Positions 1-13,436 of a stretch of 64,000 nt of DNA are shown here, piece after piece. Made by a program: the position numbers and the translations under genes. Under the pieces are notes generated by a model, which had not been told where the DNA came from, ran no database searches, and saw only the letters and a list, made by a program, of their open reading frames with translations. Source of the stretch: Ifrita kowaldi (Eukaryota; Chordata; Aves; Passeriformes; Cinclosomatidae); the NCBI GenBank assembly GCA_013398055.1, contig VZRS01007674.1, positions 188,653-252,652 of the forward strand, in the 5' to 3' direction. The first letter of the stretch is position 1. Every line of letters begins with the position of its first letter.

Positions 1-233
1 AAACCTGGGTTTTTTTCCATTTTTTTTTTTGAGGACAGGATGTTCTTCTGGGAATAATTTCAGTTCTGATGAATTGTCATGAATTGTCAGTTGTGACCGT
101 GTCTCTTCTTATGAAAACCCTGTATTCACTCCCAACACTAAACCCAGGCTCCCAATACTTTCCAGAAGTCCAAGGTATGATGTCCTTATTTACTTTACTG
201 GTGCATTATGACAAGCTGTAAATTTTGGGCAAC

Positions 234-260
234 TGTCTTATTCACTGGTGCAATAAGACA
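234..260. repeat. Short inverted repeat, 9-bp arms
   Basis: TGTCTTATT at 234-242 is followed by its exact reverse complement at 252-260, with a 9-base loop. The loop carries part of ACTGGTGCA, which also occurs at 197-205. No gene lies next to it that would suggest a terminator or RNA role, so this is probably chance or a small local duplication. Confidence 0.5.
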
Positions 261-448
261 ACATTGAGAGTGGTCTGATGATCTTAATTGGGATTCTTCT
301 TTCTCTACAACTACTTGAGATTGGAATAGTTCTGTGGTTTGTGTTCCTAAGTTCCACATATGTGGTGTTTCATGTCAATTTTTGGTTCACAATTTATAAA
401 AAAGTAGATACAAGTTACGGTTGTGCTAGAAATTAATTTCTTTAACAG

Positions 449-622
449 GCTCCCCAGGGAATGATCACAGCATTAGGCCTGACAGAATCCAAGAAGCGTT
501 CGGACAATACTCTCAGGCACATGCTGACTCTTGGGGGTGGTCCTGTGCTGGGCTAGGAGTTGGATTTGATGATTCTTGTGGGTCCCTTCTCACCCAGCTT
601 ATTCTGTGACTCCGCGACTCCT
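449..622 (+). mobile_element. CR1 LINE, 3' end fragment
   Basis: This is a 3'-terminal piece of a CR1 non-LTR retrotransposon in sense orientation. It has the CR1 phrases around 'aagcgttcggacaat', 'tctcaggcacatg' and 'aggagttggatttgatgat', then 'tgggtcccttctcac'. It ends in decayed terminal 8-base units (ATTCTGTG, then ACTCCGCG). No ORF2 protein sequence remains. The 5' truncation is typical of CR1 copies. The divergence seen by eye is moderate, so this is an old fixed copy. The family and 3' boundary are firm and the left boundary is approximate. The subfamily cannot be assigned without consensus alignment. Confidence 0.9.
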
Positions 623-2445
623 CGTGTGCTGTCTTGTGTTCTCAGGGATGAATCGCACTTCCAATGAAAGCAAGTATTGGAAAGTACCCATTTAAGTACA
701 AACTTTCAAACTTGAAAGTAGCTCTACTCTGTTGTTTCAGTCTTAGATGAGAAAGAATGAAGAATTACTAATGCAGATATGAAATTTAGCTAATAAGCTA
801 TATCATAAGTTTTCCATCAAAAATGGTGAAGGCATTGTGTGGGAATTCCTGTCTTCTGTCGGATTTCTGGTGCATTACTCAGTTAGAATAAGTTCCAGCG
901 CAACTTCCAGTTCTGAAGGTCCAGTGGTGTCAAGGTACACCTGTAGATATCATTTGCATTCTCAGGTTTCTTTTTACTTTCTCTTTTCATCTCTTTTCTT
1001 TCAAGCAAAGTTTTGAAATTATAACAAGTAGGCTGAGGTCCTTTTGGAGTCTGATTAACATTGCCTCTAGGATCAAGATACCTTCACTGCTAGGCAGCTG
1101 AAAGGAAATACATTGTCTCCACTGAAGCGTGCCTGTATATCCTGAGGAGGATATATTTATTATGAGGAGCACTCTTGTGAGCTGGAGGAATTAACAGTGG
1201 TCTCTGCAAACCATCAGCACTTCTCTATAGTCCCAGAGAGGAATGATGCCTCATGATGCCTCTTTTTCCAATAGTTTTGAAAGGTCTATTCCATGATCTT
1301 TCCAGCCTTGGAAACTAGAGGTCTTTTCTGTGCCAGGACCTCCTTCCACCCATATTTCAAACTGGCAATGCACAAAGAGTGGCTAGTGGAATATCCCATT
1401 AGCCTAATATATTACCAAGATTGAATGCTCCTATACTAGCCTTCATTGTCACAGAGCATTCTGTGTTTCATCCCTTGCTGTCTGTGCTAATCAGTAGCAC
1501 TCTTTTGCTAACCAGTTCATTTTGCATTGTTTCAAGTCCCAAATTTGAAGCATAACACCAGTGTTATTTTTGGGCTGACTGAGCACCACTGCATTGTAGA
1601 AGATCAATGGAGAGATTTTGGCAATGGAATAGGGACCAATAGGGGTGTGTGGTGCTTGCTGCCCTTTGCACTTGGAGTTTTCACGGGAGGCAGAGTTGTG
1701 CTCCTCTTTCTGTCAGTCACAAGCAGCTTGCGTTTGAAGGTACAGGAGATTTTGTTTTCCTGCTCCTCGTGCACCATGAAAGTGACTAACTGCACTTTCA
1801 TTTTGAAACTGAAAAGGAAGCACATCAGCTTGTGGCTCTGCTGCTAAAATTTGGTTCAATGGCAATTCTTGTTTCTGAATCCTGACAATCATTTGATTTT
1901 GCTGATGTGTGATTTTGGATCCGCAGACTGAGGAAAATTTCAGCAGCTGTTATCTGACACCAGCTTTACTCTCTCTCTTCATGTCTATGGAATAAGTACT
2001 TCTCTACAAAAAGAGGAATGCTTGTATACAGCTGTATGGCAATTTAAAAAAGGCAATTATTTGGAGGCTAATGGTAATGGCATTTAACTGCATTATCTAC
2101 TCGGCCTGATTACAGCTAACTCCTGGTGTGTCCTGAATCTACAGCTACACAAAATAAATGATAGAAGTCATAGAAACCTTGTTGAAAATAATATTGTCTC
2201 TGAACATCAAATAACCTGTCATAAGACTAGTCTTAGTACCAAACTTTTATTCTGATCATGCATAGGTCTCACTGTTCAAAAGCTTAACTGTGAATTCTCA
2301 ACGTTGGTTCAGAATTAGGTTTGGTTGTTGCAACCTCACCCTGTCATTGCCTTGCTCAAGTAGGACATTAACTATTGTATAAACACTTCTGCATGGCTGT
2401 CGCCAATGGATAACATGCATCCCACAAATTGGAATGGGATGCTAT
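623..2445. other. Unique AT-rich non-coding DNA
   Basis: No gene, RNA or recognisable repeat is seen. The longest open frame (1527-1847, 106 codons) is matched by an overlapping frame on the other strand and has no recognisable protein features. Confidence 0.6.
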
Positions 2446-2492
2446 AATCATAGAATGGCTTGGGTTGGAAGGGACCTTAAAGATCATTTAAT
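2446..2492 (-). mobile_element. CR1 LINE, extreme 3' tip
   Basis: About 47 bases match the antisense of the CR1 3' terminus: 'aatcatagaatgg', then the 'ttgggttggaagggacctt' block and 'aagatcatttaa'. Read on the minus strand, the element ends in ATTCTATGAT, the terminal CR1 unit. Only the tip is present, so this is either a very short 5'-truncated insertion or a remnant after deletion. Its inner end runs into the hairpin at 2484-2517. Confidence 0.85.
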
Positions 2493-2517
2493 TGTATTTC
2501 AGAATACAATTAAATGA
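2484..2517. repeat. Perfect hairpin, 15-bp arms
   Basis: Bases 2484-2498 are exactly complementary to 2503-2517 in inverted order, with a 4-base loop (tcag). The left arm begins within the last recognisable bases of the CR1 tip (2446-2492). The AT-rich stem could form a cruciform. It may have arisen as a templated inverted duplication during or after the CR1 insertion. Confidence 0.9.
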
Positions 2518-5500
2518 CTTCGTAAATCTAGAAGGTATATAACATTTTGCAATGCCGATTCAAGTACCAGCTAGAAGAAGGGGCAGTGCTGATAAATACT
2601 ATGGCTTAATTCTTTATTAGCAGAAGCATTTGATTCCAAATAACTTTATATTGGCTACACTTACCTAGAATTTATGATCTTGACTGTTTCAGATATTTGA
2701 ACAATCTTATATATATACATGTATATAGTACAAGCTGAATACGAGCCCTTTCTTTTATTGGGAAATCATATACTTTACACCTGAAGAAAGATCTACTCCT
2801 TATGCTGGGACACTTTTTTCCCCCCACCTTGGGCAGCACACTTTCTAGACTTCCCCACTCAGCTCTGTTGTTATCCAAACAAAGATACCTACTATCACAG
2901 ACTGGTTCTAACCTGACTTCATCATAGCTCAGATCCTGCCTTCAGCTTAAGTTCTTGCAGGGCAGCTTAGGAGTTTGAGTGAAGAAACTTGTTGTTTGTA
3001 ATGCAGCTATGAAGGGCAGCATTTCATACTGACTCACAAGAAGAGATTTATTATGTGCTTAAGAGATGTTACTCCTATGCATATTTTGCAAAACTGAAGG
3101 GGAATAAGTAGCCTTCGGTCCCCTTCCCCGTGTAGCAAAGAAATTTGACAGCTGTGAATGGAACAGACTGAAGCCATTTTGGAGATGGATGTTTAAATTT
3201 TACAGAATTGATGGGATTGTTTAATAAGTATTTTCTCTTTTTCTTTCATTACAGGAGGTTTTGCTTTTCTTGGATCACACAGATTCTTGTAACAATGTAA
3301 CAAACTACTATTCTGAATATGCCAAATAAGAAACAGACGGATTTCTTTAAAGAATAGTCTATCAGTAATATTAATGGGATCTCATGTTGAGGAACCAGGC
3401 ACCTCCCTTTCCTTATGCCAGCCTTTTTGGCCTGAACAAAGAGGCTCTTCTAACAATGACTTGCACATGGCAAAGGAGAAGAAGAAGGCTTTGGTAGCTA
3501 CAGCATAAAACAGGACATTTTTTTCTTCTCAGAATCTATTTTTAATGTGCTGTCCCCTTGGCTATTATGCACAAGGTTTCCAGTGGTGGACTGATTTGAA
3601 CACAGGACTTGACCCTGTTGTCAATATCTCTCTCACATCACAGTTCAACTGGTGTAGTGGATCCTGTGACATAAGTGTCATCCTCCCCAGTTAATACCAT
3701 GTAGGGCTGTATTCATGTAACTAAGCAAGAACTGTCTGAATAAAAAAAAATTACAGTTGTTGTGGCAAACAATAGCACGTACAAAATACTCCTTAGACAT
3801 CAAGTTATGCATGTGAGATTAGAACTGCAGGTTTTGCATTGCCTTTTTGCTTTAGCAGAAGTGGCCCTGTACTCTCCTGTTCTCTTGTCCTGTGTCACCT
3901 TTCTCAAGAAAGAAAGCTTAGTGGTATCACAGGCTGAGTACCTCTTTGTGAGGTACAAACAGCTTCTCATACCACATAACAGATACATTTCGGTGCTATG
4001 AACTATCAAAACCTAACTTACCTGCTGTGCTGAAAGCCAGAATAGCAGCTTCAGATATGAATATGCTTATTAGACCCTCATGATACACTTGGTGTGTCAA
4101 CCCCTGGGTTGTCTGTGAGACAGCCAAGTGGATAAAGGCAAGTGTGAGACAGATTCAGTGATTCCTGTAGCCACCCCAGCTGTTAAATGGGTGCCATGGA
4201 CAAAGCATGTGAGTCACACAAAAGTTGTACTTCAGAAAAATCAAATAATAAAGCTGAGATGTTTCTTTACTGCTGTTATCTTCTTTTATTTGGGCTATTT
4301 CCAAAGTTGGGCGGATGGGCTGTACAGCACTAGTTTGTTGATGAAATGATAACTTAACCTAGATAAAGCACATACATACTGTTATTTTAATAAAAGAAAC
4401 AAGGTTCACATTTAAAAGGGAAATATAATACAGTAAACATCCTTTTGTACTGGCCTAGTTATTTTTCTAAACTTGTGCCAGGCTGAGGTATTTGCCTTCT
4501 GAAGTAGAATTTTTGCAAGAGTCTGCAAGTCCTGTAATACCTTTTCCAGTAGCTGTTGAGTGAGCCAAAGGTCTGTGGTCAAGCAGGCATCTCAGTTACA
4601 ACTCTTTATTGACCGTCTAGTGCATTAGACTTTAAGTTCCACAGACCTTTCTGTTTCTGAGCAAAGCAGTTGAGCATTTAATTTTCTACTTCATCCTAGT
4701 TCCAAGGGCAACACCAGAAAATGAATCCAGTCTTCAGCTGGTCATGTCCATGAGTCTTGGATGTCCATGATGTTTTTGGTTTAAACTATTCAAAGTTTAG
4801 ATTAGAATTTTTTTTTTAAATTTTAAAACAACCTGAAAACAAACAGGAAAAAGGTTACAAAATTTAAACCTATTTTCCTTTGAACACTAGTTTTTTTCAT
4901 CAGTTATTGGAGTCTTTTTAGGATGTCCTATTCAGATTTAATCACCTTTTTGTGCATCTCATCTTTAATACATTTTAGAATAATTTTTAAGTTAATACAT
5001 CCAGTCTTGTTCTGTATATGTTATCGCCACTTCTCTCAAACTGTAGTAAGATTATTTGTTGTAAACAAGGTAGAGATCTGAATAGAGGCAGATGTGAGTG
5101 CCAGCACCCATGGTACTGAGAAGAATTATGCCAGGTTATTGGTCTGGGATGATCTGGCTCATTGATAGCTCCCATCAGTGATTTGGTTTGTAGAATTTCC
5201 ATCTTAAAATGAAAATGTTCACCTTGCTACCTTGTGACCTGTCAGAGGACTCCAGATGGAAATACCCATTTTAGAGAGGAGAGATTAGATTAAGGAGTGA
5301 GAGCTGGTGTGAAAATAAATCATATTTTCTTCATAAAGAGGTCTGTGTTCAGGATCAGTCTGATATGAGGCAGCAGGAGCCTGATGCCACCATCTGTACT
5401 TAAACCTGCTGCAACAACAACCTACTCCAGGCCTTCTGCCCTTTTGTCTCCAGCATTCCTGGGCTCCTTCCAGGTGTCTTAGATGGTGTTCATCAGGGAC

Positions 5501-8500
5501 ATTAAGATGGACTTTCTGTAGGAGAAATGATGTTTCCTTCCTTTGTACGTGGAACAAATAAAGGAAACCCGGCAACTGCTTTGGTGCTCAGCTGTGATAA
5601 TGGTGGGCTGAAGGAAGCTTTGATGTCAGTATGGTGGAGAGCAGAAGCATTTGTCATATCTTGAAGGGAAGAAAAAGGCAAACAGGGAATACTGCCTGAG
5701 TGTTTTGTATTTGGTATTCTTTTTCCTTAACACCAAATGTCCTGGTAGCACAAGCTAGCTTGCATTTAGAAAACTTCCTAGAAAGGTACAGAATGGTTTG
5801 TCTTTACAGAAGATAAAGATTGCTTAGAAAACTGAGCTCCTGCCTGGTGGGATGTTTGAGGTGTCAGAGTATATGCAGCTTATTTTTGTCTTGAATTAAA
5901 ACTGAGTCAAAAGTGTTTGCAGAAAAAAATTTGAAATGTTTCTCTTTGATACTATCAGATCAAATGTAAGAAAATAAAAATCCTCTTCTTTCAGAGAAGA
6001 AATGGTGAATATTTGATGATGACAATATTAATGACCTTTGAAGATGCATTATAAATCCAGGACAATGTCAACATCAGTATTAGTGGTGGATAAGTTTGTT
6101 TAAATAGCATTCAAGACAGCTTATTCATGAAACACAATCTTTTGGATGTTTGTAAATGTCTTATTATATTATTATGCTTAGAGCTTATAGTTATTACACT
6201 TAGAGCTGACCTGTTGCTCATTTAGCTGGAACTGAGCAGTTGTTCTTGCAGTAATATTTGCTTTGAAGGAAGAAAGGCTGGCAAAAAGTGGCATTGCCGA
6301 TATCTTAGTTTCCAGTGAGGAGGTACCAATAATATTCAGGTAAATATCCAAAGCATTAGGCCTTCTTCCTCAGAATGATATTATGATGACATGTTGCACT
6401 GTGAATTGTAGCCAAAAGAATCCTCTTTTAGTGTCTCTGAACAATGCTGGTACATATTTTGCAAAGGACAATGCTGGCCATGCTTGTTCATGGGACAGTC
6501 ATTAGTAGTTTGATTAGCATTGTTCTGAAATATGATTTTCCAGCCAAAACCTAACAGTCTTTCCCTCAATCCCCCTCTGCGAAAACTATTCTAAAAACTC
6601 TGTAAGGCACAATGGAGTTTTACAACCATTTAGTGAGCACAGTTTTGTTTCTGTACAATAAGGGGAAATTGGCAAAGCGGTGAGCAACCTCATCCCCTAC
6701 TAAGTTCAAGAAGAAGCACCAGAGTTTAAATAGTCTTTAATATCTCTTTCTAAGAACTTGTATTTCAGAATTACCAATACAACCTTAGCAAAATGCTCTC
6801 TTTCAGCAACAAGGGAGTCTGTGTATTTTAAACAAAAGACACTATGCCATATTGATTTGCAAAAGCCCAGGTGATTCCATGGGTCTAACTCCCAAGCTGA
6901 AGAGGCCTGGTACTGCAGCAAGAGCTTGGTACCGAGACATGTCTGAATCTGTGCTTCAGCAGTGCCTGGTGGAAGAAGTGTTCTTTTGCTTTGTGAGTTT
7001 GGGGTTAATTAGTGTGAGTGATTGCCTCTGCAGCCCAATTTTTTGTGTCCAAGGTCAGCAAAAGAGGTAAACCATAAAGTGAACAGACTAAAGTCTTCTG
7101 CAGGTTGTGAAGCACATTGGAATTGAGACTTCCCTGCTTTCAGTCTGTTATGGTGGTCCTAACCATCACCAACAGGAGTAGACCTGAGAATTGTAGGATA
7201 GTTCTTATGATTTCCATAACACTTATGTGTTTCTCTAGAAAATTAATCTTCCTGCAATGGTGCATAACAACACAGGTATGGATCTATTATACTCTGAATT
7301 TTTAATCATGTCAGGTGAAGAAGAATAGGAAAGGTATAAAGAATATTTAGCTTTGTTTCTGTGTTTCGAGGCTGGAAAAATTACTGGGAATGCTGAAAGA
7401 TGTAAATGGGACATGTGTCATGGTGGAGTGTGCATTTTGCTGGTAATTGTTACAGTTTTTCATCCCCAGGATTTTTGTCATGTGTTGCCACCAACCTGGT
7501 ATTGGCTGAAGACTGAGAACGGTGGATGTCCAAGATCACCTCTGTGATCTCACTAAGCAGCTTTTTCTGTCTTCCCTGGCACAGCTTTGTGACACTTGCT
7601 GCCAGCATCCCTGGCATCATCACTTCTTACCTTTAAACCTGTATTCTGACTAAAGGCTGTGCCACAGTGGATGCCTTACAATGACGTGTTTCAGCAGATA
7701 TGAAGAATACAGTTGTCCTAGCACGTCTCAGATCCAAGTGCTGATCCTTTTCTGTCCTCACAAGTATTTTTAAGGCTTAGGAAGACCTACAGGTGAGAAA
7801 AATATTTTTCTCTTAATTTGGAAATCTTCAGCATAAGGATCAGGATTTAGACTGTTATCCCGGACTCACAGGCAATGTCAGACACTTTAGACTGTGGACT
7901 GCAAGAAGGTGCTAGGATTTTGGTATGGACCAAATAAGGGTGTTGGACACGATCTTTTAGAATCAGTTTCAAAGGTAATCAAAAGGTAGGAGAAAGTGTA
8001 GCTATAATTAGCTGAAGTTTTCAGTGACTAGAAGATGAGAAATGAAGAAATGAAAGACAGAGGCAGTGGGCACTTCTAGGTTTGATTATATCCAGGCAGC
8101 ACAGCGAGAATGCTGTACGTGACCTCTTGCGTAAGACTGAAAAGCTCTCTCTTCTTCATGAAATTAAAGAGGCTTGTTTCTGCTGAAATCCTGCACAGAC
8201 AGAAAATGATGGCTGCCTTTTCTGTTGCTAAGAAAAGCTTGCAAACCCTGATAACTGATCTTGCAGTTTTCACTTCAGTGCCAATGTCTTACTCATGTGT
8301 CCTGTGTTGGCAGACACAAGACAATTATTTGAGCTGGAAAGCTAGAACAGCACGCATGAGGTGTCTGTTTTTCTGGTTAGAACCTGGGTTTGGCTTGCTG
8401 CAATGCTAAATTCTGAGCACTAGCAATGTTTTATATCTGCTAAACTGAAAACTTAACCAGCTAAGACCTGTGAGTGAAAGACCATGCACTGCTGAGGTTT

Positions 8501-10140
8501 CACTGTGGTGCTACATAGAACAGGTGAAACAGGGAGTTTGCAAAGTGTTGTCAGACTTGTTGCAGGGTGGGGGGAGGGAAGATACAACTGTTCCTGGAGC
8601 ACTCCATAAATGAGTGGCTTCCATGACAAAAGCCAACATTAAATAAGAGTGACGTGCATGGTCACAATCCTGTAAATCCCTTTCTTGTTTTCGCCTGGAC
8701 AGATTACTCTGGCACATCTAGAGTATAATCAGTGCTCAACTGTCTTTGTATTTGAGTTGCACTTGATCTCTCTGGAGATAATAGGTCCTAGATATCCAGT
8801 GGTCCTCCATGCCAGCCTGATTCCTTCCGGTGTCCATAAATTGAGAGATTTATATGACCATATTCCTGGATTACGCGTGACCAAGTTCCAAATTCTCTAA
8901 GTCATGACATTGTTCTGACCTTATGTCTCGCATGTAATCTTCAGTGCTGTTGTTTGACCTAACGGCTCAGGATTCTGATGGTCCCTGTGGGATATACTGT
9001 GTGTAAATAGTCTCTATAGACATCCTTTTCCCTTTCAAATCCTTGATCCAAAGGACAAGGAGGTTCCTCAGGGACCACTCTCACACTGAGACAGATCAGA
9101 CTTCACACCTTCAGATGTGACCTTATAGTGGCCACGGAGATGAAGGAATAAATATGGCCATAAATAGGTGAAAACCAGAAGAACACTGTAGAAGTAGTTG
9201 TGATCTGTCTTGCAGGAGAATTGCACTCTGAAAGTAGGTGAGGGTGGTAGCAGCAGTATCCAGTGAAAAACAGCATTTCTGCACATGCAGGGGTAGGAAA
9301 GGGGTCTTAAGCTTACTTACAAAGAAAGTGGGACCTCCAGAAACATAATTTCCAAATCTTTCCTGAATGGAGAAGGGAGGCCTCCAGCTTGGTACAAAGG
9401 CAATTCAGGGCATAGTGAAGTTCACAGATGATCCCAAGTTTTTCCAGAAGAAATGGGTGTTTTGACTTCATCTGCGATTTAGACTGAGTTAAGTCTGAGC
9501 TGCCAGAGCCAATCTTTGGTCTGTTATGGATCAGTGACCACTTTTAGGTCATTTTACTCAGGTTTCTATCACTTTATGAATCAGACAGTATGATGTTATC
9601 TCTCTATGAACATTTCCCTCACACAAATCTTTTCAGCAGCCCATCAGCTTGTCAATCTGGGCAAAGGTAACTGTTGTGGTGTCAGAAAGGCACAGCTTTA
9701 TTAGGCTCTGTTAAAATTGGAAGGGATTTTTTTTCAGTCAATTAGTACTGAGGAAAAAAAGCAAAAGCCGTGTCTTCCTCAAACACAGCACACCATGTAC
9801 TTCTTATTAAGGACAATGTGTGTGCTGAGTGTCACATTTCAAACTTCAGCTGTTTTTGCTGTTGCCCTATTCAAAAACAAATACGGTTAGAGCTTCATTA
9901 CAATGGGAAAAGTGTGTGTGTATATTTGTTTCCCACTGTTCCATAGCACAAAAGCTGTTGGGAATTTGCTCCCATTTGAGCAAGATGTGCTGGTGTTGTG
10001 TTTTGTTTTTACCTTAAAGCGTAGAAAAAATCAGTTTCAAAAGTGGATAGATGTGTGAAACCAGGAGGCTAAGGAAGCAGTTATTTTCCAATTTTAACTA
10101 GAGTTGATGCTACTGCTGTGATAGTTGGTTGAATTCTTCA
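2518..10140. other. Unique AT-rich non-coding DNA with minor repeats
   Basis: I find no exon, RNA gene or clear transposon over these 7.6 kb. Visible structure is limited to a perfect palindrome at 2712-2727 (TATATACATGTATATA), a direct repeat of ATGTCCATGA at 4744-4753 and 4761-4770, and an imperfect 17-base repeat with 22-base period at 6169-6207. A weak CR1-like phrase occurs near 9407-9440, too short to call. Confidence 0.55.
6169..6207. repeat. Two-copy imperfect tandem repeat, 22-bp period
   Basis: TTATTATGCTTAGAGCT at 6169-6185 recurs with two changes as TTATTACACTTAGAGCT at 6191-6207. The unit is not a known satellite to me. It is most simply a small local duplication. Confidence 0.6.
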
Positions 10141-10143
10141 GCT

Positions 10144-10180
10144 AAGTATATAAAGTATATAAAGAATTCAAAGTATATAA
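10144..10180. repeat. AAGTATATAA short tandem cluster
   Basis: AAGTATATAA occurs at 10144-10153 and 10153-10162, sharing one base, and again at 10171-10180. The spacing is 9 and then 18 bases, so the third copy stays in register. AT-rich slippage explains it. Confidence 0.7.
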
Positions 10181-13100
10181 AATTAAAGTTATAATTAATC
10201 TATGTATTTTTGGAAGCTCAACTGAGATTAGACTGTTATGTGATACAGCGTGTTACTTCTGTAAGTAGCTTAGAGGCTTCTGTGTTTCCCTGCAGGGGTC
10301 TCTGAGGCTGGATATGAGGCTTTTAGGACTCTCTTACATTATTCCAACCACATTATGTAGGGTGAAAGGGTTCATGTACATGTCTAATTTGACAAGATAG
10401 ATGAAGTGAAGGAACCAGTCTTTATTGTTGAGATAGGGAAATGAGGTGAAGGAGACATATGCCAAAGTTCAACCAGATAGATGCGGGCTAAGGACTGAGG
10501 CCATGTCTTACAATTCCCTTAATGATAAGAGAAAGTATTCCTGTTTGGTTATGGCAAACTAACACAGGTAATGTGCCACACTGAAGTGGTGTCTGTTAAG
10601 GTCTTTTGGAATTCCCATCTCTCCTCCCCTGCTTATTCACAGTAAAATGTATTTTCATTAATAATGATTCTGCAGCGCTTTTGTACTATATGTACAGGAA
10701 GCTGAATGAGTGTCTGGGGACCTTTTAACTGGATCTATAAAAGTCTGTGTCAATAAAATCCTGTCAGATCTATCCTTCAGTACTCTGATTACAGAAGAGG
10801 AAAAAGAAAGGTATTGCTCAATGTGACTGCAATATTCCAGCGTGTAATATTCTCCCATGTGGTCATGTTTCCTCAGATAAGAAAAATTGCCGCTCTGGTG
10901 TCAGTGGGGATGGGGTCACTGAATGGGAACAGGAGCGTTTTCATTTTTTTCACAATGGACAGTTGTGTTTTGTGTTTTCCTGACTGGATAAGCTATGTCC
11001 ATGGTTACTGAACAAAGTTTATTTCCGTAGGAAATAGGTAACCATGTTTGTGCAGTGGGGGTATCAGAACACAGAGGATTTGAAAGAAAGGGTCCAGAGG
11101 TCATCAGCAGAGGGGATAGGATGAGGAAATGCAGTGAGATATATTGTGTGGATTCTGGCATACACTTCATGGGATGCTTCCTTTCAAGCGCTGCTGAGCA
11201 AGAAAGGTGAATAGAAGCTCTTTGATAACACAGCAGCAGGGTGAATTAATTAAAGAACCAGCTCTTCACCTTGTATAAAATAGTGCAACTGATTTATGCC
11301 CACGGAAGATTTGGCTTGAAGCTTTAATTGCTTTCTTGGCTAAGTTCTGTTTTCCTTATGAGTACTCAGACTATCAGAGGAGTGTTAAATGTGGTATTTC
11401 ACCAAAACCTCTCACTCCTGCCACCTTATTTGTTCATTATGTTCTCTCAAAGCATTTCTGCAGAGTAACTTTATTTCTTAGATGCAATAAAAAGTGTGTC
11501 CAGAACTACAAATGGCTTTGTGAATGCCAACAGCATTCCTAAATTGTCCTTCCTTGTTAGGTGACCAGTGGAATGCTGACAGGCTATAAATGCAGTTAAT
11601 CCTACTAGATAATTTATGCCATTGCCACACTGTATCCTGTGTTTCCACATGCATCTTCAGGTGTAAGTTGTGCTTTGACCTCATGTAACATTGTTGCTTA
11701 GAGGACCTATCAAACTGAATGCAGCTCGTGGGTGCAAAGCTGGGTGCTGGGGAGAATGCCCTGAGCTCTGGTGGTTGGAGCAGACCTAAACCCCTGCCCA
11801 AACACCACGATGGAATCTCAGGCAGTTGGTTTCTGCTGAGTGCTATGCACTTGTCCTGCTCAAGTTTAGGATCTAAGGCCCTTCCAAATGAACACCTACT
11901 AAGGAACCAGATTTACTCTTCCATACTGTGTAGCTCTTGCAAGGAGAAAGTGATGCATTTTCCCCAAAGGGTTGACAGTATAAAACAACAACAACAAACA
12001 AATAGTGAGCATCAAAAGGGGTATTTTGAAATTTATTTTTGCAGGTAAGAGAGACTGAATGGTTCTTACAGAATCTTGGTAAAAAATTTGAAATGTGTTC
12101 TTGAACTGAAATTTCAGACCAGTGTCTTAAAGGCAGGGTGTGAACTACTTTGTTTCAATGCTGCTTTCTGCTCTCATATGCATATGTGTATCCATGTTTT
12201 GGTTACACTTCAATCATAAATATTCATGGTAGTAAAACTGGCTGTGACAATATCAGATGTGACTGATACTGTATCCCTGGCTGCTTGTTATCATATTTCT
12301 GAGCCAGGTGGTGGAACGGGATGCAAGAAAGTTCCTCATCTGCCTCCATGCAGAAGCCATCTGTGTCTGGTTTAGCAGAGAGATGATTACCTAAGGGTGG
12401 CTGGCTGGTCTCATGGTGGAGTAAGCCAAAAAGCACACACCGAGGCCATTTTCATTATAATATATAGTAGGATATTGTACAATGGGCTACAAAAGGAATG
12501 TACTCATTAGAAAACTCATCATTATATTCTTCATATCCTCCCAAAAATCGTTTTTACACCTTTGAAGCCTCTCTAGAGGTGGGTAGAAAGGTATGAAATT
12601 GCACATCAGAATACACTCATAGTAAAAGATAATTTTTACATGGGTAACGTACCTGCCTGATCTGTAGCAGACTTTGTGTGTTACCTTTTCCCTCATCAGG
12701 TGCATTTTCTTGGCATTGGGAAGCTGTAATGCAGTCAACAATTTGTACTGTACTCACTACTCTTGTAGTCATAATAATGCCTCAGAGTTGCAGCATGTTT
12801 TAATACAGCACTAAAAGTTCATTGGCTCTTGTGGCATGCCTGAGGTGCTGCTGGAGGCTGCAATGAGAAAACGTAAAATTAGGAATTGGAGTAAATTTTT
12901 GCTTCATGCAGTCCATCTGATGGAAGCAGACAGATTGGAGCTTCCATGTCACCTGTCAGCATTTTCTTTGATTGACACTGCTAGGGGTGATGTCAGCTGC
13001 AGTTTGCCCGAGTGCAGGAGGATTTATGGTGATTTGTATTACACATCATGGACTTGCTGCAGATAAATAATGGGTATGCAGCCTGGGGTGGAGGCAGCTT

Positions 13101-13198
13101 CAAGGGCAGACCAACAGCAGCCTCACAGCGCCTGAGAAAGTGCTGTCACTGTGGGCAGCAGGGCATGGTGGGAAGGTGAGACCCAGCAGGTATTTACT
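10181..13198. other. Unique non-coding DNA
   Basis: No gene is recognised. A (CAA)n-like run lies near 11984-12000 and a CATATGCATATG palindrome at 12175-12186. GC content rises from about 13.06 kb toward the CR1 at 13.2 kb, and part of that shoulder may be unrecognised older CR1 sequence. Confidence 0.5.
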
Positions 13199-13436
13199 GA
13201 AGCAAGAGAGAAGCACACTGCGCACAGGAAGGAGCCTGTTTTCCATGAGAGCAGTCAGGCGGTGGAGACAGTGCCCAGAGGGGCTGTGTGGTCTCTGTCC
13301 TTGGAGGTTTTTAAAACCCATTTGATCCCAGCCCTGAGTGTTCTGGTCTGACCACGTGGCTGAGCCTGCCTTGAGCAGAAAGTTGATCTGGAAACATCCT
13401 GGGCTTCCTCCCAGCCTGAAGTATTCTCTGATCCCC
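13199..13436 (+). mobile_element. CR1 LINE, 3' end fragment
   Basis: This is a sense-oriented CR1 3' portion. It contains the landmark order 'gtgcccagaggggctgtgtgg', 'ctctgtccttggaggttttt', a degraded 'gagcctgccttgagcagaaagttgatctgg' segment and a terminal 'attctctgatccc'. The first landmark corresponds to the conserved segment encoding the end of ORF2 and the start of the 3' UTR. The copy is visibly diverged and carries stops in every frame. The left edge is uncertain by up to about 100 bases. Overlapping open frames here on both strands are by-products of the repeat and not genes. Confidence 0.85.

Noticed and set aside
5285..5575. 96-codon minus frame with Cys and His residues
   Set aside because: The Cys and His spacing does not fit a zinc finger, and no flanking splice sites or similarity are seen.
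8563..8579. G-rich run considered as a G-quadruplex
   Set aside because: Only three separable G runs; does not meet the four-run pattern.
9407..9440. CR1-like phrase resembling the conserved 'aagtttgcagatgac' reverse-transcriptase segment
   Set aside because: Only about 30 bases of partial match with no supporting CR1 sequence on either side.
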